A stretch of 64,000 nucleotides of DNA from Veillonellaceae bacterium (GCA_900766245.1 CAAFUR010000020.1:62001-126000); one strand, 5' to 3'. Positions 15,569 through 24,969 are shown, numbered from the stretch's first letter. Notes: generated by a model not told the origin, from the letters alone. Translations and numbers: made by a program.

Positions 15569-16507
15569 TTAAATAAATTGTTGAGCTTTTTTGATAGCTT
15601 CTTTAGCTTCAGCTACAACGGACTCTACAATCACTTTTGCAGGTTCTACTTGTGTTAAGCGGTTTAAGCCTTGGCCTACTTGCACAACGCCGTTCACAAT
15701 GTCGCCGTCCACGGCAGCTTTTTTGTTGGTGCCAATAGCCATAGCTGTTAATTCACTTTTAGGGGCACAGCTATATTCAGCTTCTAAATAACGAGTGGTA
15801 AATTCACTTTTTAGACCACGTACACCATGGTTGAAAGTAAGACCTGTTACAGTGGAATCCGTGTCGGTAGCGTTGATGATGGCATCTTTACAATTTTGAT
15901 GCATTTTACATTCTTCTGCCAAAATGAAACGAGATCCCATTTGTACACCAGAAGCGCCCATAGTAAGGCCGGCAGCCAAACCACGTCCGTCAACGATACC
16001 GCCAGCGATGACCACAGGGATATCAACTTCTGGCACAACGTTTTCTAGTAATGCCATTGTTGTTTGTGTGCCAATGTGGCCACCAGCCTCTTGGCCTTCA
16101 ATGATGATGGCATCTGCTCCAGCTGCTGCCACACGTTTAGCCAATTTTACATTTGGTACTACAGGGATGACTTTGATGCCTGCCGCATGTAATGGTTCAA
16201 TGAAAGGAACAGGATTGCCTGCCCCTAAGGTAACGAAAGCAGGTTTCTCTTCTACGATAACAGCTAAGATATCATCTAAGTTTGGTGCCATCAACATTAA
16301 GTTCACACCAAATGGTTTATCTGTTAAAGATTTACATTGACGGATTTCTTGGCGAACCCATTCTGTGTCACGACCGCCGGTAGCGATAACGCCAGTGGCT
16401 CCAGCGTTGGCAACGGCAGCTGCTAAGGTATGCTCAGATGTCCAAGCCATAGCACCTTGAATGATAGGATACTGAATACCTAATAATTCTGTTAATTTAG
16501 TTTTCAT
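15569..16507 (-). CDS. fabK: enoyl-[acyl-carrier-protein] reductase II (FMN-dependent FabK)
   Basis: FabK performs the last reduction of fatty-acid elongation with NAD(P)H and FMN and replaces FabI in many Firmicutes. The TIM-barrel protein begins MKTKLTELLG-IQYPIIQGAMAW, close to known FabK N-termini. SLTDKPFGVNLML, TLGAGNP, IPVVPNV and EAGGHIG (His144, the expected catalytic His) follow. Nitronate monooxygenases share the fold, but these segments favour FabK. The ATG at 16507 is chosen because GGAGGT precedes it; an upstream in-frame ATG 19 codons earlier lacks an SD. The product is 312 aa. Confidence 0.92.
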   Translation of the reverse strand: MKTKLTELLGIQYPIIQGAMAWTSEHTLAAAVANAGATGVIATGGRDTEWVRQEIRQCKSLTDKPFGVNLMLMAPNLDDILAVIVEEKPAFVTLGAGNPVPFIEPLHAAGIKVIPVVPNVKLAKRVAAAGADAIIIEGQEAGGHIGTQTTMALLENVVPEVDIPVVIAGGIVDGRGLAAGLTMGASGVQMGSRFILAEECKMHQNCKDAIINATDTDSTVTGLTFNHGVRGLKSEFTTRYLEAEYSCAPKSELTAMAIGTNKKAAVDGDIVNGVVQVGQGLNRLTQVEPAKVIVESVVAEAKEAIKKAQQFI

Positions 16508-16526
16508 AATACCTCCTATATAGAGT

Positions 16527-16550
16527 AGTGACTCATCCTTCTGAATCACT
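16527..16550 (-). promoter_or_regulatory. palindrome in the fabK leader
   Basis: The 24-base inverted repeat AGTGATTC-N8-GAGTCACT (minus strand, one G-U pair) lies between a likely -10 (TATAAT, plus-strand complement at 16571-16576) and the fabK SD. It could be an mRNA hairpin or a repressor site. It does not match the FapR operator I know. Confidence 0.35.
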
Positions 16551-16675
16551 GGGACTTTCAACATGCTTTCATTATAGCCTAATAAAATGAAAAAATATAG
16601 TTGCTATAAAAGATGATAAAAACGATGTATAATAGAGGTACGTATAAAAGGAATATATATTGTAAAGGAGGACTT

Positions 16676-17230
16676 ATGAAAAAGTCGTGGTTAATTGGTT
16701 TAGGCATTATTGGTGTTATATTAATTTGGATGTTCAGTTCTTATAATGGGTTGGTACAAACAGAAGAACAAGTGAATGGGCAATGGGCACAAGTGCAAAC
16801 ACAATTACAACGGCGCTCTGATTTAATCCCGAACCTAGTGAATACGGTGAAAGGCTATGCGACCCATGAAAAAGAAACCATCCAAGCGGTAGCAGATGCA
16901 CGGGCTAAATTAGGCGGCGCTAAGACGGTAGAAGAAACAGCAAAAGCGAATCAAGAGTTGAGTAGTGCCTTAAGTCGTTTGTTGGTAGTAGTAGAAAATT
17001 ATCCAAACTTAAAAGCTGATGCAAATTTCAGAGCTTTGCAAGATGAATTAGCGGGCACTGAAAATCGTATTGCGGTGGCACGTAAGGATTATAATGGAAG
17101 TGTACAAGCCTATAATATGAAAATTCGTACCTTACCAACTTCTTTAATTGCTAGCCCAATGGGATTCCAAGTAAAACCATATTTTGAAGCTGACCAAGGG
17201 GCGCAAAGTGCACCTAAAGTACAGTTTTAG
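16676..17230 (+). CDS. LemA family protein
   Basis: LemA proteins have an N-terminal membrane anchor and a four-helix cytoplasmic or periplasmic domain of unknown function. Here a hydrophobic segment (residues 5-22) is followed by the signature stretch NGLVQTEEQVNGQWAQVQTQ and QRRSDLIPNLVNTVKGYATHE, which are diagnostic. The length of 184 aa is typical. The ATG at 16676 is chosen for the strong AAAGGAGGA upstream; a longer frame from 16613 has none. It is paired with a TPM-domain protein 72 bases downstream, a widely conserved arrangement. Confidence 0.93.
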   Translation: MKKSWLIGLGIIGVILIWMFSSYNGLVQTEEQVNGQWAQVQTQLQRRSDLIPNLVNTVKGYATHEKETIQAVADARAKLGGAKTVEETAKANQELSSALSRLLVVVENYPNLKADANFRALQDELAGTENRIAVARKDYNGSVQAYNMKIRTLPTSLIASPMGFQVKPYFEADQGAQSAPKVQF

Positions 17231-17302
17231 TTGAGGTTCAGTGAAGAATCCCTTGAAAATCATGGGCGGTATGACAGAGATTACTTATGATGAGGAGGTT
17301 GG

Positions 17303-18073
17303 ATGAGGAGAAAATTTACATGGTCTACGATTCTTAGTGCTGTATTTGTAACGACACTGTTGTTTTTTTGTAGCCTATCTGTGCTAGCCTTAGATGTGCC
17401 CAATCCACCTAAGAATGGATATGTATTAGATCAAACGCAGACCCTGACAAAAGAAGAAATTCAATCGATGAATCGCATGGGCTTAGAAGTGCAAAAGAAA
17501 ACGAAAGCGCAAATTGCAGTCCTATTGATTCCTACCTTGGATGGTGAGGATGTATCAGATTACGCGAACCGTGTCTTTCGTGCTTGGGGAATTGGTGACA
17601 AAGAAAAAAACAATGGTGTACTTTTTTTGATTGCCCTAAAGGACAAGCAAATGCGCATTGAAGTAGGGTATGGATTGGAAGGTGCTATCAATGATGGGAA
17701 GGCTGGAGAAATCCTAGATCAATATGCTATACCGTACTTTCAAAAAGGAAAGTTTGGACTTGGCGTCATGGAAACGTATAAGGTGCTAGTAGGTGAGGTC
17801 AGCAAAGAGTATGGAGTGAGTATTGATGGCAGTCAAACTTATACAAAGCAAGATTCTATAGAGCTAAGTCCACTCCAACTATTGTTGATTGGTGTAGGTA
17901 TCTTAGCATTAATCATAGTGGATATGACTTTTTTTGGTGGTGCTATTACCCAATCGATTCTTTGGATATTGGTATCTGGTCGTGGAGGTGGCTCTGGTCG
18001 TTCCGGCGGTAGTGGATTCGGAGGATTTGGTGGCGGCTCCTCTGGTGGTGGCGGTGCCAGTCGACGTTGGTGA
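17303..18073 (+). CDS. TPM-domain membrane protein with Gly/Ser-rich tail (YgcG-like)
   Basis: A signal peptide (residues 1-30, ending VLALD) leads an extracytoplasmic TPM domain with the segments NGYVLDQTQTLT, KTKAQIAVLLIPTLDGED and RIEVGYGLEGAINDGKAGEILDQYAIPYF. One membrane helix follows at about 192-212. The tail from about 220 is almost pure Gly/Ser/Arg/Phe and ends ASRRW. TPM proteins accompany LemA in many bacteria; the domain may act in photosystem or envelope-protein maintenance, but the role here is unknown. ATG follows GAGGAGG. It is likely co-transcribed with lemA. Confidence 0.9.
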   Translation: MRRKFTWSTILSAVFVTTLLFFCSLSVLALDVPNPPKNGYVLDQTQTLTKEEIQSMNRMGLEVQKKTKAQIAVLLIPTLDGEDVSDYANRVFRAWGIGDKEKNNGVLFLIALKDKQMRIEVGYGLEGAINDGKAGEILDQYAIPYFQKGKFGLGVMETYKVLVGEVSKEYGVSIDGSQTYTKQDSIELSPLQLLLIGVGILALIIVDMTFFGGAITQSILWILVSGRGGGSGRSGGSGFGGFGGGSSGGGGASRRW

Positions 18074-18179
18074 TACATAGGCATTCGTTGATGGTATTTA
18101 CTATGTTGTACCACTCATTGATTATGCGTAGTTTGCAAATAGGTATCTAAAAATAACATAGAAAATGATTGAGAATAGA

Positions 18180-18208
18180 TTGAAAGTTTTCGATTGTAGT
18201 GGTATACT
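18180..18208 (+). promoter_or_regulatory. promoter of the rubredoxin gene
   Basis: TTGAAA (18180) and TATACT (18203) are separated by 17 bases, with the start codon 56 bases downstream. Confidence 0.75.
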
Positions 18209-18263
18209 GATTATAGATAAAGTATCTGAGACAAATCTTATAGTACGAAAGGTGGTGCACACA

Positions 18264-18401
18264 ATGGATAAAAAATACGTATGCGTAGTATGCGGTTGGG
18301 TTTATGACGAAGCTGTTGAAGGCGTTAAATTCGAAGATCAACCAGCTGATTACCTTTGCCCAGTTTGTGGGGTTGGTAAAGACCAATTCGAAGAAATGTA
18401 A
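18264..18401 (+). CDS. rubredoxin, short form
   Basis: Rubredoxin is a small cytoplasmic electron carrier with one Fe bound by four Cys. Both CxxCG knuckles are present (Cys7/Cys10 and Cys32/Cys35), with the family end CPVCGVGKDQFEE. The product is 45 residues rather than the common 52-54 because the loop between the knuckles is shortened, as in the short rubredoxin of Desulfovibrio desulfuricans. The ATG at 18264 is supported by AAAGGTGG upstream. The gene has its own promoter and terminator. In anaerobes such proteins often feed oxygen- or peroxide-reducing enzymes; no partner is nearby. Confidence 0.95.
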   Translation: MDKKYVCVVCGWVYDEAVEGVKFEDQPADYLCPVCGVGKDQFEEM

Positions 18402-18432
18402 TTAATTTTTCGATAAATTAATCCACATACAT

Positions 18433-18462
18433 AAGGGCTCTCCTATAGGAGAGCTCTTTTTC
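18433..18462 (+). terminator. rho-independent terminator after rubredoxin
   Basis: AGGGCTCTCC / GGAGAGCTCT (10 bp, one G-U pair, TATA loop) is followed by TTTTT. Confidence 0.92.
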
Positions 18463-18529
18463 ACATGAGAGTTAATTGCTAAGTCTTGTATGAGTTTTCT
18501 GAAAACTCAACAACATATAGGGCTAGTAT

Positions 18530-18558
18530 TTGACAAAGATAGTATAGGTAGCTATAAT
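18530..18558 (+). promoter_or_regulatory. consensus promoter of yceD-rpmF
   Basis: A perfect TTGACA (18530) and a perfect TATAAT (18553) are separated by 17 bases, 20 bases before the start codon. It is the best sigma-70-type promoter in the window, as expected for a ribosomal-protein operon. Confidence 0.9.
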
Positions 18559-18578
18559 AGTATAGTCGAGGTAAAATT

Positions 18579-19091
18579 ATGAAACTGCAAGTAGAGCAAG
18601 CAAAAGAACAGATTGGACGGGTAGTCCCTTTTCTATGTACGACATCAGGTGATGATCTTGGTGACGTATCTGCTTTTCCTTGGAGCCGTCATGATATAAC
18701 CATTAGTGGTGAGCTTCGTTATGATGGTCAACATTATGTGGTGAATGGTACCATAACAACAAATGGACAATATGAGTGCTCAAGATGCTTAACCGATACT
18801 AATTATACCCATACTGTTCCATTTGAAGAGACTTTTGGTGTTACACATTCCAACAGTGGAGACGGTGATGTGATTTCTTTCGATGGGGAAGAAATCGATC
18901 TAACGGAGACCATTCGGGAAACATTAATCATCAATGAGCCCTCTCAAGTGTTATGTCAGGATGATTGCAAAGGATTGTGTGTTCAGTGTGGAGCTAATCA
19001 AAATGTTTCACCATGCTCTTGTGAATCCTTTGTGGTAGATCCTCGATTAGCAGTGCTAAGAACATTGCTGAAGGAAGAAAATGATGATTAA
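18579..19091 (+). CDS. yceD: YceD/DUF177 family protein
   Basis: This family is almost always encoded directly before rpmF. It has been linked to 23S rRNA or large-subunit maturation, although the mechanism is not settled. The 170-residue product shows the conserved ECSRCLT segment and the cysteine-rich C-terminal stretch LCQDDCKGLCVQCG...CSC, a probable zinc site. GTITTNGQYECSRC is typical of the family. ATG follows GAGGT. rpmF follows after 32 bases in the same transcript. Confidence 0.9.
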   Translation: MKLQVEQAKEQIGRVVPFLCTTSGDDLGDVSAFPWSRHDITISGELRYDGQHYVVNGTITTNGQYECSRCLTDTNYTHTVPFEETFGVTHSNSGDGDVISFDGEEIDLTETIRETLIINEPSQVLCQDDCKGLCVQCGANQNVSPCSCESFVVDPRLAVLRTLLKEENDD

Positions 19092-19123
19092 TACCTAGTG
19101 ATTATGTTAAGGAGGTGCAGATA

Positions 19124-19303
19124 ATGGCAGTACCAAAGCGTAGACTTTCCAAATGCCGTCGAGATCGTCGTCGTGCTAACTGGAAATTAGAAGTACCTGG
19201 TTATGTAGCTTGTCCACAATGTCACGAACCAATGATGCCGCATCGCGTTTGCCCAACATGTGGTTCTTACAAAGGAGAACAAGTAGTTTCTAAAAATGCG
19301 TAA
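19124..19303 (+). CDS. rpmF: 50S ribosomal protein L32
   Basis: L32 is a small large-subunit protein. The product starts MAVPKRRLSKCRRDRRRANWK and carries two CxxC zinc knuckles (CPQC and CPTC), so it is the zinc-binding C+ form. The length of 59 residues is normal. The ATG at 19124 follows AAGGAGGTG; an upstream in-frame ATG three codons earlier overlaps that SD. The zinc-free paralogue used under zinc starvation in some bacteria is not in this window. Confidence 0.97.
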   Translation: MAVPKRRLSKCRRDRRRANWKLEVPGYVACPQCHEPMMPHRVCPTCGSYKGEQVVSKNA

Positions 19304-19316
19304 TAGAAACGAATGA

Positions 19317-19353
19317 GAAGGCCTTGTAAACTATTGTTTACGAGGTCTTTTTT
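19317..19353 (+). terminator. rho-independent terminator after rpmF
   Basis: AAGGCCTTGTAAAC / GTTTACGAGGTCTT (14 bp, two G-U pairs, 4-base loop) is followed by a T run. Confidence 0.92.
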
Positions 19354-19433
19354 GTATGCATTTTATACCTAATTATGGTATAATAAAGAAACATTAATAA
19401 ATAACTCAAGTGGTGATTATAAGAGGTGACATT

Positions 19434-20720
19434 ATGTTAAGAGATACAATTTTAGTAACAGGACATAAGAGTCCAGATACAGATTCTATTTGTTCTGCTA
19501 TTTCCTATGCAAATTTAAAAAATCAAATGGGCTTTCCAGCACAACCAATTTGTGCGGGTCAAGCTAATAAAGAAACATCTTTTGCGTTAAAGTATTTTGG
19601 CTTTGAACATCCAGAAATTGTAACTTCTTTTGCTGTAACAGTAGAAGATGTAGTAGAATCCATTCCAGCTGTAGACGCAAAAGCTTCTTTGCAAGAAGTA
19701 TTAGCATGGCGTAAACAATATGAAATGAACCGTATTCCAGTGGTAGAAAATGGTACTACTTATGTAGGCACGATTACAGCGCAACGCTTAATTGATGCTT
19801 TAGAAGGCGCTATCAGTGGCAATGCAAATGTAACAGCTGGTGAGATTTGTACAAAAACTTCTTGCCAAGTGATTAGCAAAGAGACGAAATTACGTGACTT
19901 CAAAGCTAATTCCCACATCGGTGGATATCCTGTAGTAGACAATGGTACATACTTAGGTATCATTCGTTCTAATGTAGAAGCTCCAAAGCAAAAAACAAAA
20001 GTTGTTCTTGTGGACCACAATGAAAAAGTACAAATTATTGACGATATCGAAGAAGCAGAATTAATCGAAAATATCGATCATCATCGTATTGGTGGGTTGG
20101 TCACAGACAATCCTATTTTCATTCATTATGAAACTGTAGGATGTACTTGTACAATTCTTGCTAATTTATACTGGCAATATGGCCAAGAGATTCCTAAAAA
20201 TATTGCTGGCTTAATGCTATCTGCCATTATTTCTGACACAGTATTATTCCGTTCTCCTACTTGCACTGAAAAAGATAAAGAAACGGCTAAAAAATTAGCA
20301 ACTATTGCTGGTGTTAACTTAGAAGAATATGGTATGGAATTATTGAAAGCTGGTTCTGATGTATCTGATTATTCCGATGAAAAAATCGTGCGTACAGATT
20401 TAAAAGAATTTGAAGCAAATGGCAAAATCATCAGTATTGGCCAAATTCAAGTAATGGATACTACAGATATTTTGGGTCGTAAAGCATGTTTGTTAAAAGC
20501 TATGGAAGAATTACGTAGTGCCAATAATTACAGCGCTTCTTACTTGATGATTACAAATATCTTAACAGAAGCAACAAACTTAATCTTTGTTGGAGATGCG
20601 AATGATGTGGTAGCAGCCGCATTTAATGCACAACCTGTGGACAATGAAGTATATTTAGAACATACATTATCCCGTAAAAAACAAGTAGTACCACCAATTG
20701 TGGGTGCTATGAAAGGCTAA
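19434..20720 (+). CDS. ppaC: manganese-dependent inorganic pyrophosphatase with CBS domains
   Basis: This family II pyrophosphatase hydrolyses PPi to phosphate in the cytoplasm. The DHH domain starts with VTGHKSPDTDSICSAISYA (metal-binding His and Asp residues). It is interrupted by a pair of CBS domains (about residues 65-185), then continues with VVLVDHNE and the DHH motif IENIDHHRIGG. The DHHA2 domain with the terminal SRKKQVVPPI motif follows. CBS domains in this family bind adenine nucleotides and make activity respond to energy charge. No DRTGG domain is inserted, so this is the shorter CBS form (428 aa). The ATG at 19434 is chosen for GAGGTGA upstream. Confidence 0.95.
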   Translation: MLRDTILVTGHKSPDTDSICSAISYANLKNQMGFPAQPICAGQANKETSFALKYFGFEHPEIVTSFAVTVEDVVESIPAVDAKASLQEVLAWRKQYEMNRIPVVENGTTYVGTITAQRLIDALEGAISGNANVTAGEICTKTSCQVISKETKLRDFKANSHIGGYPVVDNGTYLGIIRSNVEAPKQKTKVVLVDHNEKVQIIDDIEEAELIENIDHHRIGGLVTDNPIFIHYETVGCTCTILANLYWQYGQEIPKNIAGLMLSAIISDTVLFRSPTCTEKDKETAKKLATIAGVNLEEYGMELLKAGSDVSDYSDEKIVRTDLKEFEANGKIISIGQIQVMDTTDILGRKACLLKAMEELRSANNYSASYLMITNILTEATNLIFVGDANDVVAAAFNAQPVDNEVYLEHTLSRKKQVVPPIVGAMKG

Positions 20721-20730
20721 TCTATAATAG

Positions 20731-20768
20731 GGGGTGCGTTGTAGTGAAACACAGCGCACCCTTGTTAT
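20731..20768 (+). terminator. hairpin between ppaC and pcrA, probable weak terminator
   Basis: GGGTGCGTTGT / ACAGCGCACCC (11 bp, one G-U pair, 8-base loop) is followed by TTGTTATAT. The stem is strong but the T run is broken. Confidence 0.55.
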
Positions 20769-20784
20769 ATGCAAGAGAGGTATT

Positions 20785-22968
20785 ATGATATTTGACGGTT
20801 TAAATAAAGAGCAACAAGAGGCAGTATACGCAACTGAAGGGCCTCTTCTTATATTGGCTGGTGCTGGATCAGGTAAAACACGAGTGTTAACATATCGTAT
20901 CGCCTATTTGTTGACACAAGGGGTAAGCCCCTATGAAATTTTAGCCATCACATTTACCAATAAAGCAGCAAAAGAAATGAAAGAACGTGTGGAGACCTTA
21001 GTAGGGGATACAGCACACCGTATTTGGCTTAGTACATTCCATTCTTTTTGTGCTAAATTTTTGCGCTTTGAACTAGATTCTTTCATGGGATATAGTAAAA
21101 ACTTTTCCATCTACGATTCTAGTGATTCTCAAGCAGTTATTAAACAAGCAATTAAAGCACTAAATTTAGATGATAAATATTACCCTGTAGGGGCTATCCA
21201 ATCACAGATTAGCGATGCAAAAAATAGAATGAAATTAGCTAAGGATTTTCGCAGTGAAGCTCGTGATTTTTATTCACAACAAGTGTCTAAGGTGTACGAT
21301 TATTATGAAGCAGAATTGCGAAAAAATAATGCTTTAGACTTTGATGATTTATTGCTAGTAGCTGTTAAATTATTACAAGAAAATCCAGCCGTACTAGAAA
21401 AGTACAGTCATCGTTTCCGTTATATTATGATTGATGAGTATCAAGATACAAACCATGCACAGTATACATTAGCATCTTTATTAGCATCTAAATGGAATAA
21501 TTTATGCGTTGTAGGTGATGTGGATCAAAGTATCTATGCTTGGCGTGGTGCTGATATTCAAAATATCTTGGACTTTGAAAAAGATTATCCTAAGGCAAAG
21601 CTTATTAAATTAGAGCAAAACTACCGGTCTACGAAAATAATTTTAGAGGCGGCTAATGCGGTCATTGATTACAATGAGGGGCGCCCTGAAAAAGTGTTGT
21701 GGACAGATAAAGGAGAAGGTGCCAAAATTCGTCATTTTGAAGCTCAATCCGAACAAGAAGAAGGAGCTTTCATAGGAGATACCATCAAAAAACAAAAAGA
21801 AATTCATGATCGTAGTTATGGAGAGATGGCTATTTTATACCGCACGAATGCCCAATCGCGTGTACTTGAGGAATCTATGATCAAACGCGGTATTCCTTAC
21901 ACTATGGTGGGGGGGACTAAGTTCTACGATCGTAAAGAAATCAAAGATATTTTGGCGTACTTGCGTATTTTAATCAATCCCTTTGATGATATCTGCTTGC
22001 AACGCATTATTAATGTGCCAAAACGTAGTATTGGATTAACTACAGTCGGTAAATTACAGGATTTTGCAAGAGAAACGAATAATTCACTATTTATGACATT
22101 GAGTCAATTGGACCAAATTCCTACTATAAAAGGTAAAACGAAAGAAAAGTTAGAAGATTTTATGGGTTTAATTTTTACCTTAGTCAACGAGGCTACAGAG
22201 CTTTCCGTACAAGGTATTATTGAGGCCGTATTAGATCGGATTGGATATGTAGTGGAACTAGAGAATAGTACAGACCCACAAGACCAAGCTCGGTTAGAAA
22301 ATATTGGTGAGTTGGTATCGGTAGCCAAAGAGTTTATGGATACAAATCCAGAAGGTACTTTACAAGACTTTCTTGAGCAAGTAGCATTGGTGAATGATGT
22401 AGATTCCTTTGAACAAGAAGAGTCCAAAGTGACGTTAATGACTTTGCATGCTGCAAAGGGACTAGAGTTCCCCGTGGTATTCTTAGCTGGTTTAGAAGAA
22501 GGATTATTTCCGCATAGTCGTACCTTGATGAATCCTGAGGAAGTAGAAGAAGAACGCCGTATTGCCTACGTAGGGATTACGAGAGCCGAAGAAGAGCTAT
22601 ATGTATCTAATGCCACTACACGGACTGTATTTGGTAAAACTACAGGGTATTTACCATCTCGTTTTTTGAAAGAAATTCCTAGCGAACTCATGGAAGAAGT
22701 ACGGACAAAACGAACTGTGAAGGAAGAATTACAACGAAATGTACCATTTCATCAATCTGTAGCGAATCGACCTGTTACAAAACCTATGATTCGAAATCCA
22801 CAAGTAGTAGATTGGACTGTGGGAGATACTGCTATCCATGCTAAATGGGGTGAAGGAACTGTAGTGGATGTAGTTGGTGAAGGGGCCAATGTAAAATTAA
22901 AAATTGAGTTCCCTACACAGGGATTGCGACAAATTATGGCTAAGTTCGCTCCTATACGAAAAAAATAA
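20785..22968 (+). CDS. pcrA: ATP-dependent DNA helicase PcrA/UvrD
   Basis: This superfamily 1 3'-5' helicase acts in nucleotide excision repair, plasmid replication and removal of RecA filaments. Helicase motifs appear in order: the Q-motif LNKEQQEAV, motif I AGAGSGKT (25-32), motif Ia ITFTNKAAKEMKER, motif II DEYQDTN, motif III VVGDVDQSIYAWRGA, motif IV LEQNYRS, motif V TLMTLHAAKGLEFP and motif VI VGITRAEEELY. The C-terminal extension ends in a Tudor-like segment (VGDTAIHAKWGEGTVVDVVG) typical of PcrA. The product is 727 aa. The ATG at 20785 is chosen over 20734 because AGAGAGG precedes it. ligA follows after 12 bases. Confidence 0.96.
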   Translation: MIFDGLNKEQQEAVYATEGPLLILAGAGSGKTRVLTYRIAYLLTQGVSPYEILAITFTNKAAKEMKERVETLVGDTAHRIWLSTFHSFCAKFLRFELDSFMGYSKNFSIYDSSDSQAVIKQAIKALNLDDKYYPVGAIQSQISDAKNRMKLAKDFRSEARDFYSQQVSKVYDYYEAELRKNNALDFDDLLLVAVKLLQENPAVLEKYSHRFRYIMIDEYQDTNHAQYTLASLLASKWNNLCVVGDVDQSIYAWRGADIQNILDFEKDYPKAKLIKLEQNYRSTKIILEAANAVIDYNEGRPEKVLWTDKGEGAKIRHFEAQSEQEEGAFIGDTIKKQKEIHDRSYGEMAILYRTNAQSRVLEESMIKRGIPYTMVGGTKFYDRKEIKDILAYLRILINPFDDICLQRIINVPKRSIGLTTVGKLQDFARETNNSLFMTLSQLDQIPTIKGKTKEKLEDFMGLIFTLVNEATELSVQGIIEAVLDRIGYVVELENSTDPQDQARLENIGELVSVAKEFMDTNPEGTLQDFLEQVALVNDVDSFEQEESKVTLMTLHAAKGLEFPVVFLAGLEEGLFPHSRTLMNPEEVEEERRIAYVGITRAEEELYVSNATTRTVFGKTTGYLPSRFLKEIPSELMEEVRTKRTVKEELQRNVPFHQSVANRPVTKPMIRNPQVVDWTVGDTAIHAKWGEGTVVDVVGEGANVKLKIEFPTQGLRQIMAKFAPIRKK

Positions 22969-22980
22969 GGAAATCATACA

Positions 22981-24969
22981 ATGAGTATTCAAGAAGACAT
23001 TCAACAATTACAAAAAGAATTAGCCCATCATGCGTATTTATATTATGTGAAAGATGCTCCTATTATTTCTGACTATGACTATGATGTATTATATCGAAAA
23101 TTAGTAGAGTTAGAAACAGCACATCCAGAGTATATTGTGCCGACCTCTCCTACACAACGTGTGGGAGCCAAAGTGGAAGGAAGCTTTGAAAAAGTAGTAC
23201 ATGGACAACGAATGCTCAGCTTGAGCAATGTGTTTAATGATGCTGAAGTAGAACAATTTGGGGTGCGTTGTGAAAAAGAGTTGGGTCACGCGCCGCAATA
23301 TGTAGTGGAATTAAAGATTGATGGCTTAGCGGTTAACTTACATTATGAAAATGGTCTCTTTGTACGTGCGGTCACACGTGGTGATGGTCGTGTAGGGGAA
23401 GATGTAACAGCTAATGTAAAAACCATTCAGTCTATTCCACTAATAATTGACAATGCGCCTCCTTTCATTGAAATTCGTGGAGAAGCCTATATGCCGCATA
23501 AGGAGTTCAAACGAATCAATGAAGAACGAGAGGAAGCTGGCTTACAAACATTTGTAAATCCTCGTAATGCCGCAGCAGGATCGTTGCGCCAACAAGATCC
23601 AGCCATTACGGCGAGTCGAAATTTAGACTTTTTTGCCTATGCGATTGGTTCATCAGAAGGATCTAACATACATACACAACAGGAATTATTAGAGCAACTC
23701 GAAGCTTTTAAATTTCATGTGAATCCTCATTATAAATTGTGTAGTTCCATCGTAGAGGTGATAGAACACATTCATTACTGGGATGTCGAACGTCACAATT
23801 TGCCTTATGATACAGATGGTATGGTGATAAAAGTAAATGACTTTGAAGACCAAGAGACATTGGGAACCACAGCGAAGGATCCCAAATGGGCGACGGCCTT
23901 CAAGTACCCACCAGAAGAAGTGGAGACCATCGTCAAAGATATTACAATCAATGTAGGGCGTACAGGGGTGTTGACGCCGACTGCAGAATTAGAATCTGTG
24001 TTTGTGTCCGGAACGAATGTATCGCGGGCAACTTTACACAATGAAGACTTTATTAAAGAAAAAGATATTCGTATTGGTGATACGGTACGTATTCATAAAG
24101 CTGCAGAAATCATTCCAGAGGTAATTTCTGTGGTAGTAGATAAACGAAAATCGGATTCTGTGCCTTATGAAATGCCCAATGCTTGCCCGGTGTGTGAATC
24201 TCCTACGGTGCGCCGTGAAGGAGAAGTGGCTATTTATTGTAGTAATGAACATTGCCCAGCGGTAGAGAAGGAAGGTATCATTCACTTTGCATCCCGTGAT
24301 GCCATGAACATTGATGGATTAGGTCCTAGTATTGTAGAAGCGCTAGTGACAAATCATCGTATTGAAACAGTAGTGGACTTGTATCATTTGAAGGAAGAGG
24401 ATATTACATCCTTAGAGCGAATGGGCAAAAAGTCGGCCCAAAACTTACTAAAAGCGATTGACGATTCTAAAGAACGCGGCTTAGGTCGAGTGTTATTTGG
24501 ACTGGGTATACGTTTAATTGGTGCTAAAGCAGGGCAAACCATTGCGAAATACTTTACTTCCATTGATAGCTTAATGAATGCCACCATAGATGAGTTGACT
24601 AATATTGATGAAATAGGACCTACCATGGCGAAAAGTTTGGTAGAATATTTTGGAAATGAACGAAATCGCCAATTGATTGAAGGGTTACGTCATGCGGGAG
24701 TACGGTTAGAAGAAGAAGTGCAAGAAGCCGCGGGCAATGAACTGGAAGGACAGATCATTGTATTGACTGGTAAGCTTACTTCCATGGGACGTTCTGAAGC
24801 AGGGGCAATTTTAGAAGCGCATGGAGCGAAGGTAACAGGTTCTGTTAGTAAAAAAACTACTTTGGTCATTGCCGGTGACGATGCAGGTAGTAAATTAACA
24901 AAAGCAGAACAATTGGGGATCCCTGTGATGGATGAACAAGGATTATTAGATTTAATCAAGGATTTCTAA
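22981..24969 (+). CDS. ligA: NAD-dependent DNA ligase LigA
   Basis: LigA seals nicks during replication and repair using NAD+. An N-terminal NAD-binding domain (YYVKDAPIISDYDYD) precedes the adenylation domain with the active lysine in KIDG (Lys112) and an OB-fold. Four zinc-binding Cys follow (CPVC...CSNEHCP), then helix-hairpin-helix motifs (NIDGLGPSIVEAL, LERMGKKSAQNL) and a C-terminal BRCT domain (from about 590). The length of 662 aa is standard. It is paired with pcrA, as in Bacillus. The SD is poor (AAGGAAA), and coupling with pcrA is likely. Confidence 0.97.
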   Translation: MSIQEDIQQLQKELAHHAYLYYVKDAPIISDYDYDVLYRKLVELETAHPEYIVPTSPTQRVGAKVEGSFEKVVHGQRMLSLSNVFNDAEVEQFGVRCEKELGHAPQYVVELKIDGLAVNLHYENGLFVRAVTRGDGRVGEDVTANVKTIQSIPLIIDNAPPFIEIRGEAYMPHKEFKRINEEREEAGLQTFVNPRNAAAGSLRQQDPAITASRNLDFFAYAIGSSEGSNIHTQQELLEQLEAFKFHVNPHYKLCSSIVEVIEHIHYWDVERHNLPYDTDGMVIKVNDFEDQETLGTTAKDPKWATAFKYPPEEVETIVKDITINVGRTGVLTPTAELESVFVSGTNVSRATLHNEDFIKEKDIRIGDTVRIHKAAEIIPEVISVVVDKRKSDSVPYEMPNACPVCESPTVRREGEVAIYCSNEHCPAVEKEGIIHFASRDAMNIDGLGPSIVEALVTNHRIETVVDLYHLKEEDITSLERMGKKSAQNLLKAIDDSKERGLGRVLFGLGIRLIGAKAGQTIAKYFTSIDSLMNATIDELTNIDEIGPTMAKSLVEYFGNERNRQLIEGLRHAGVRLEEEVQEAAGNELEGQIIVLTGKLTSMGRSEAGAILEAHGAKVTGSVSKKTTLVIAGDDAGSKLTKAEQLGIPVMDEQGLLDLIKDF

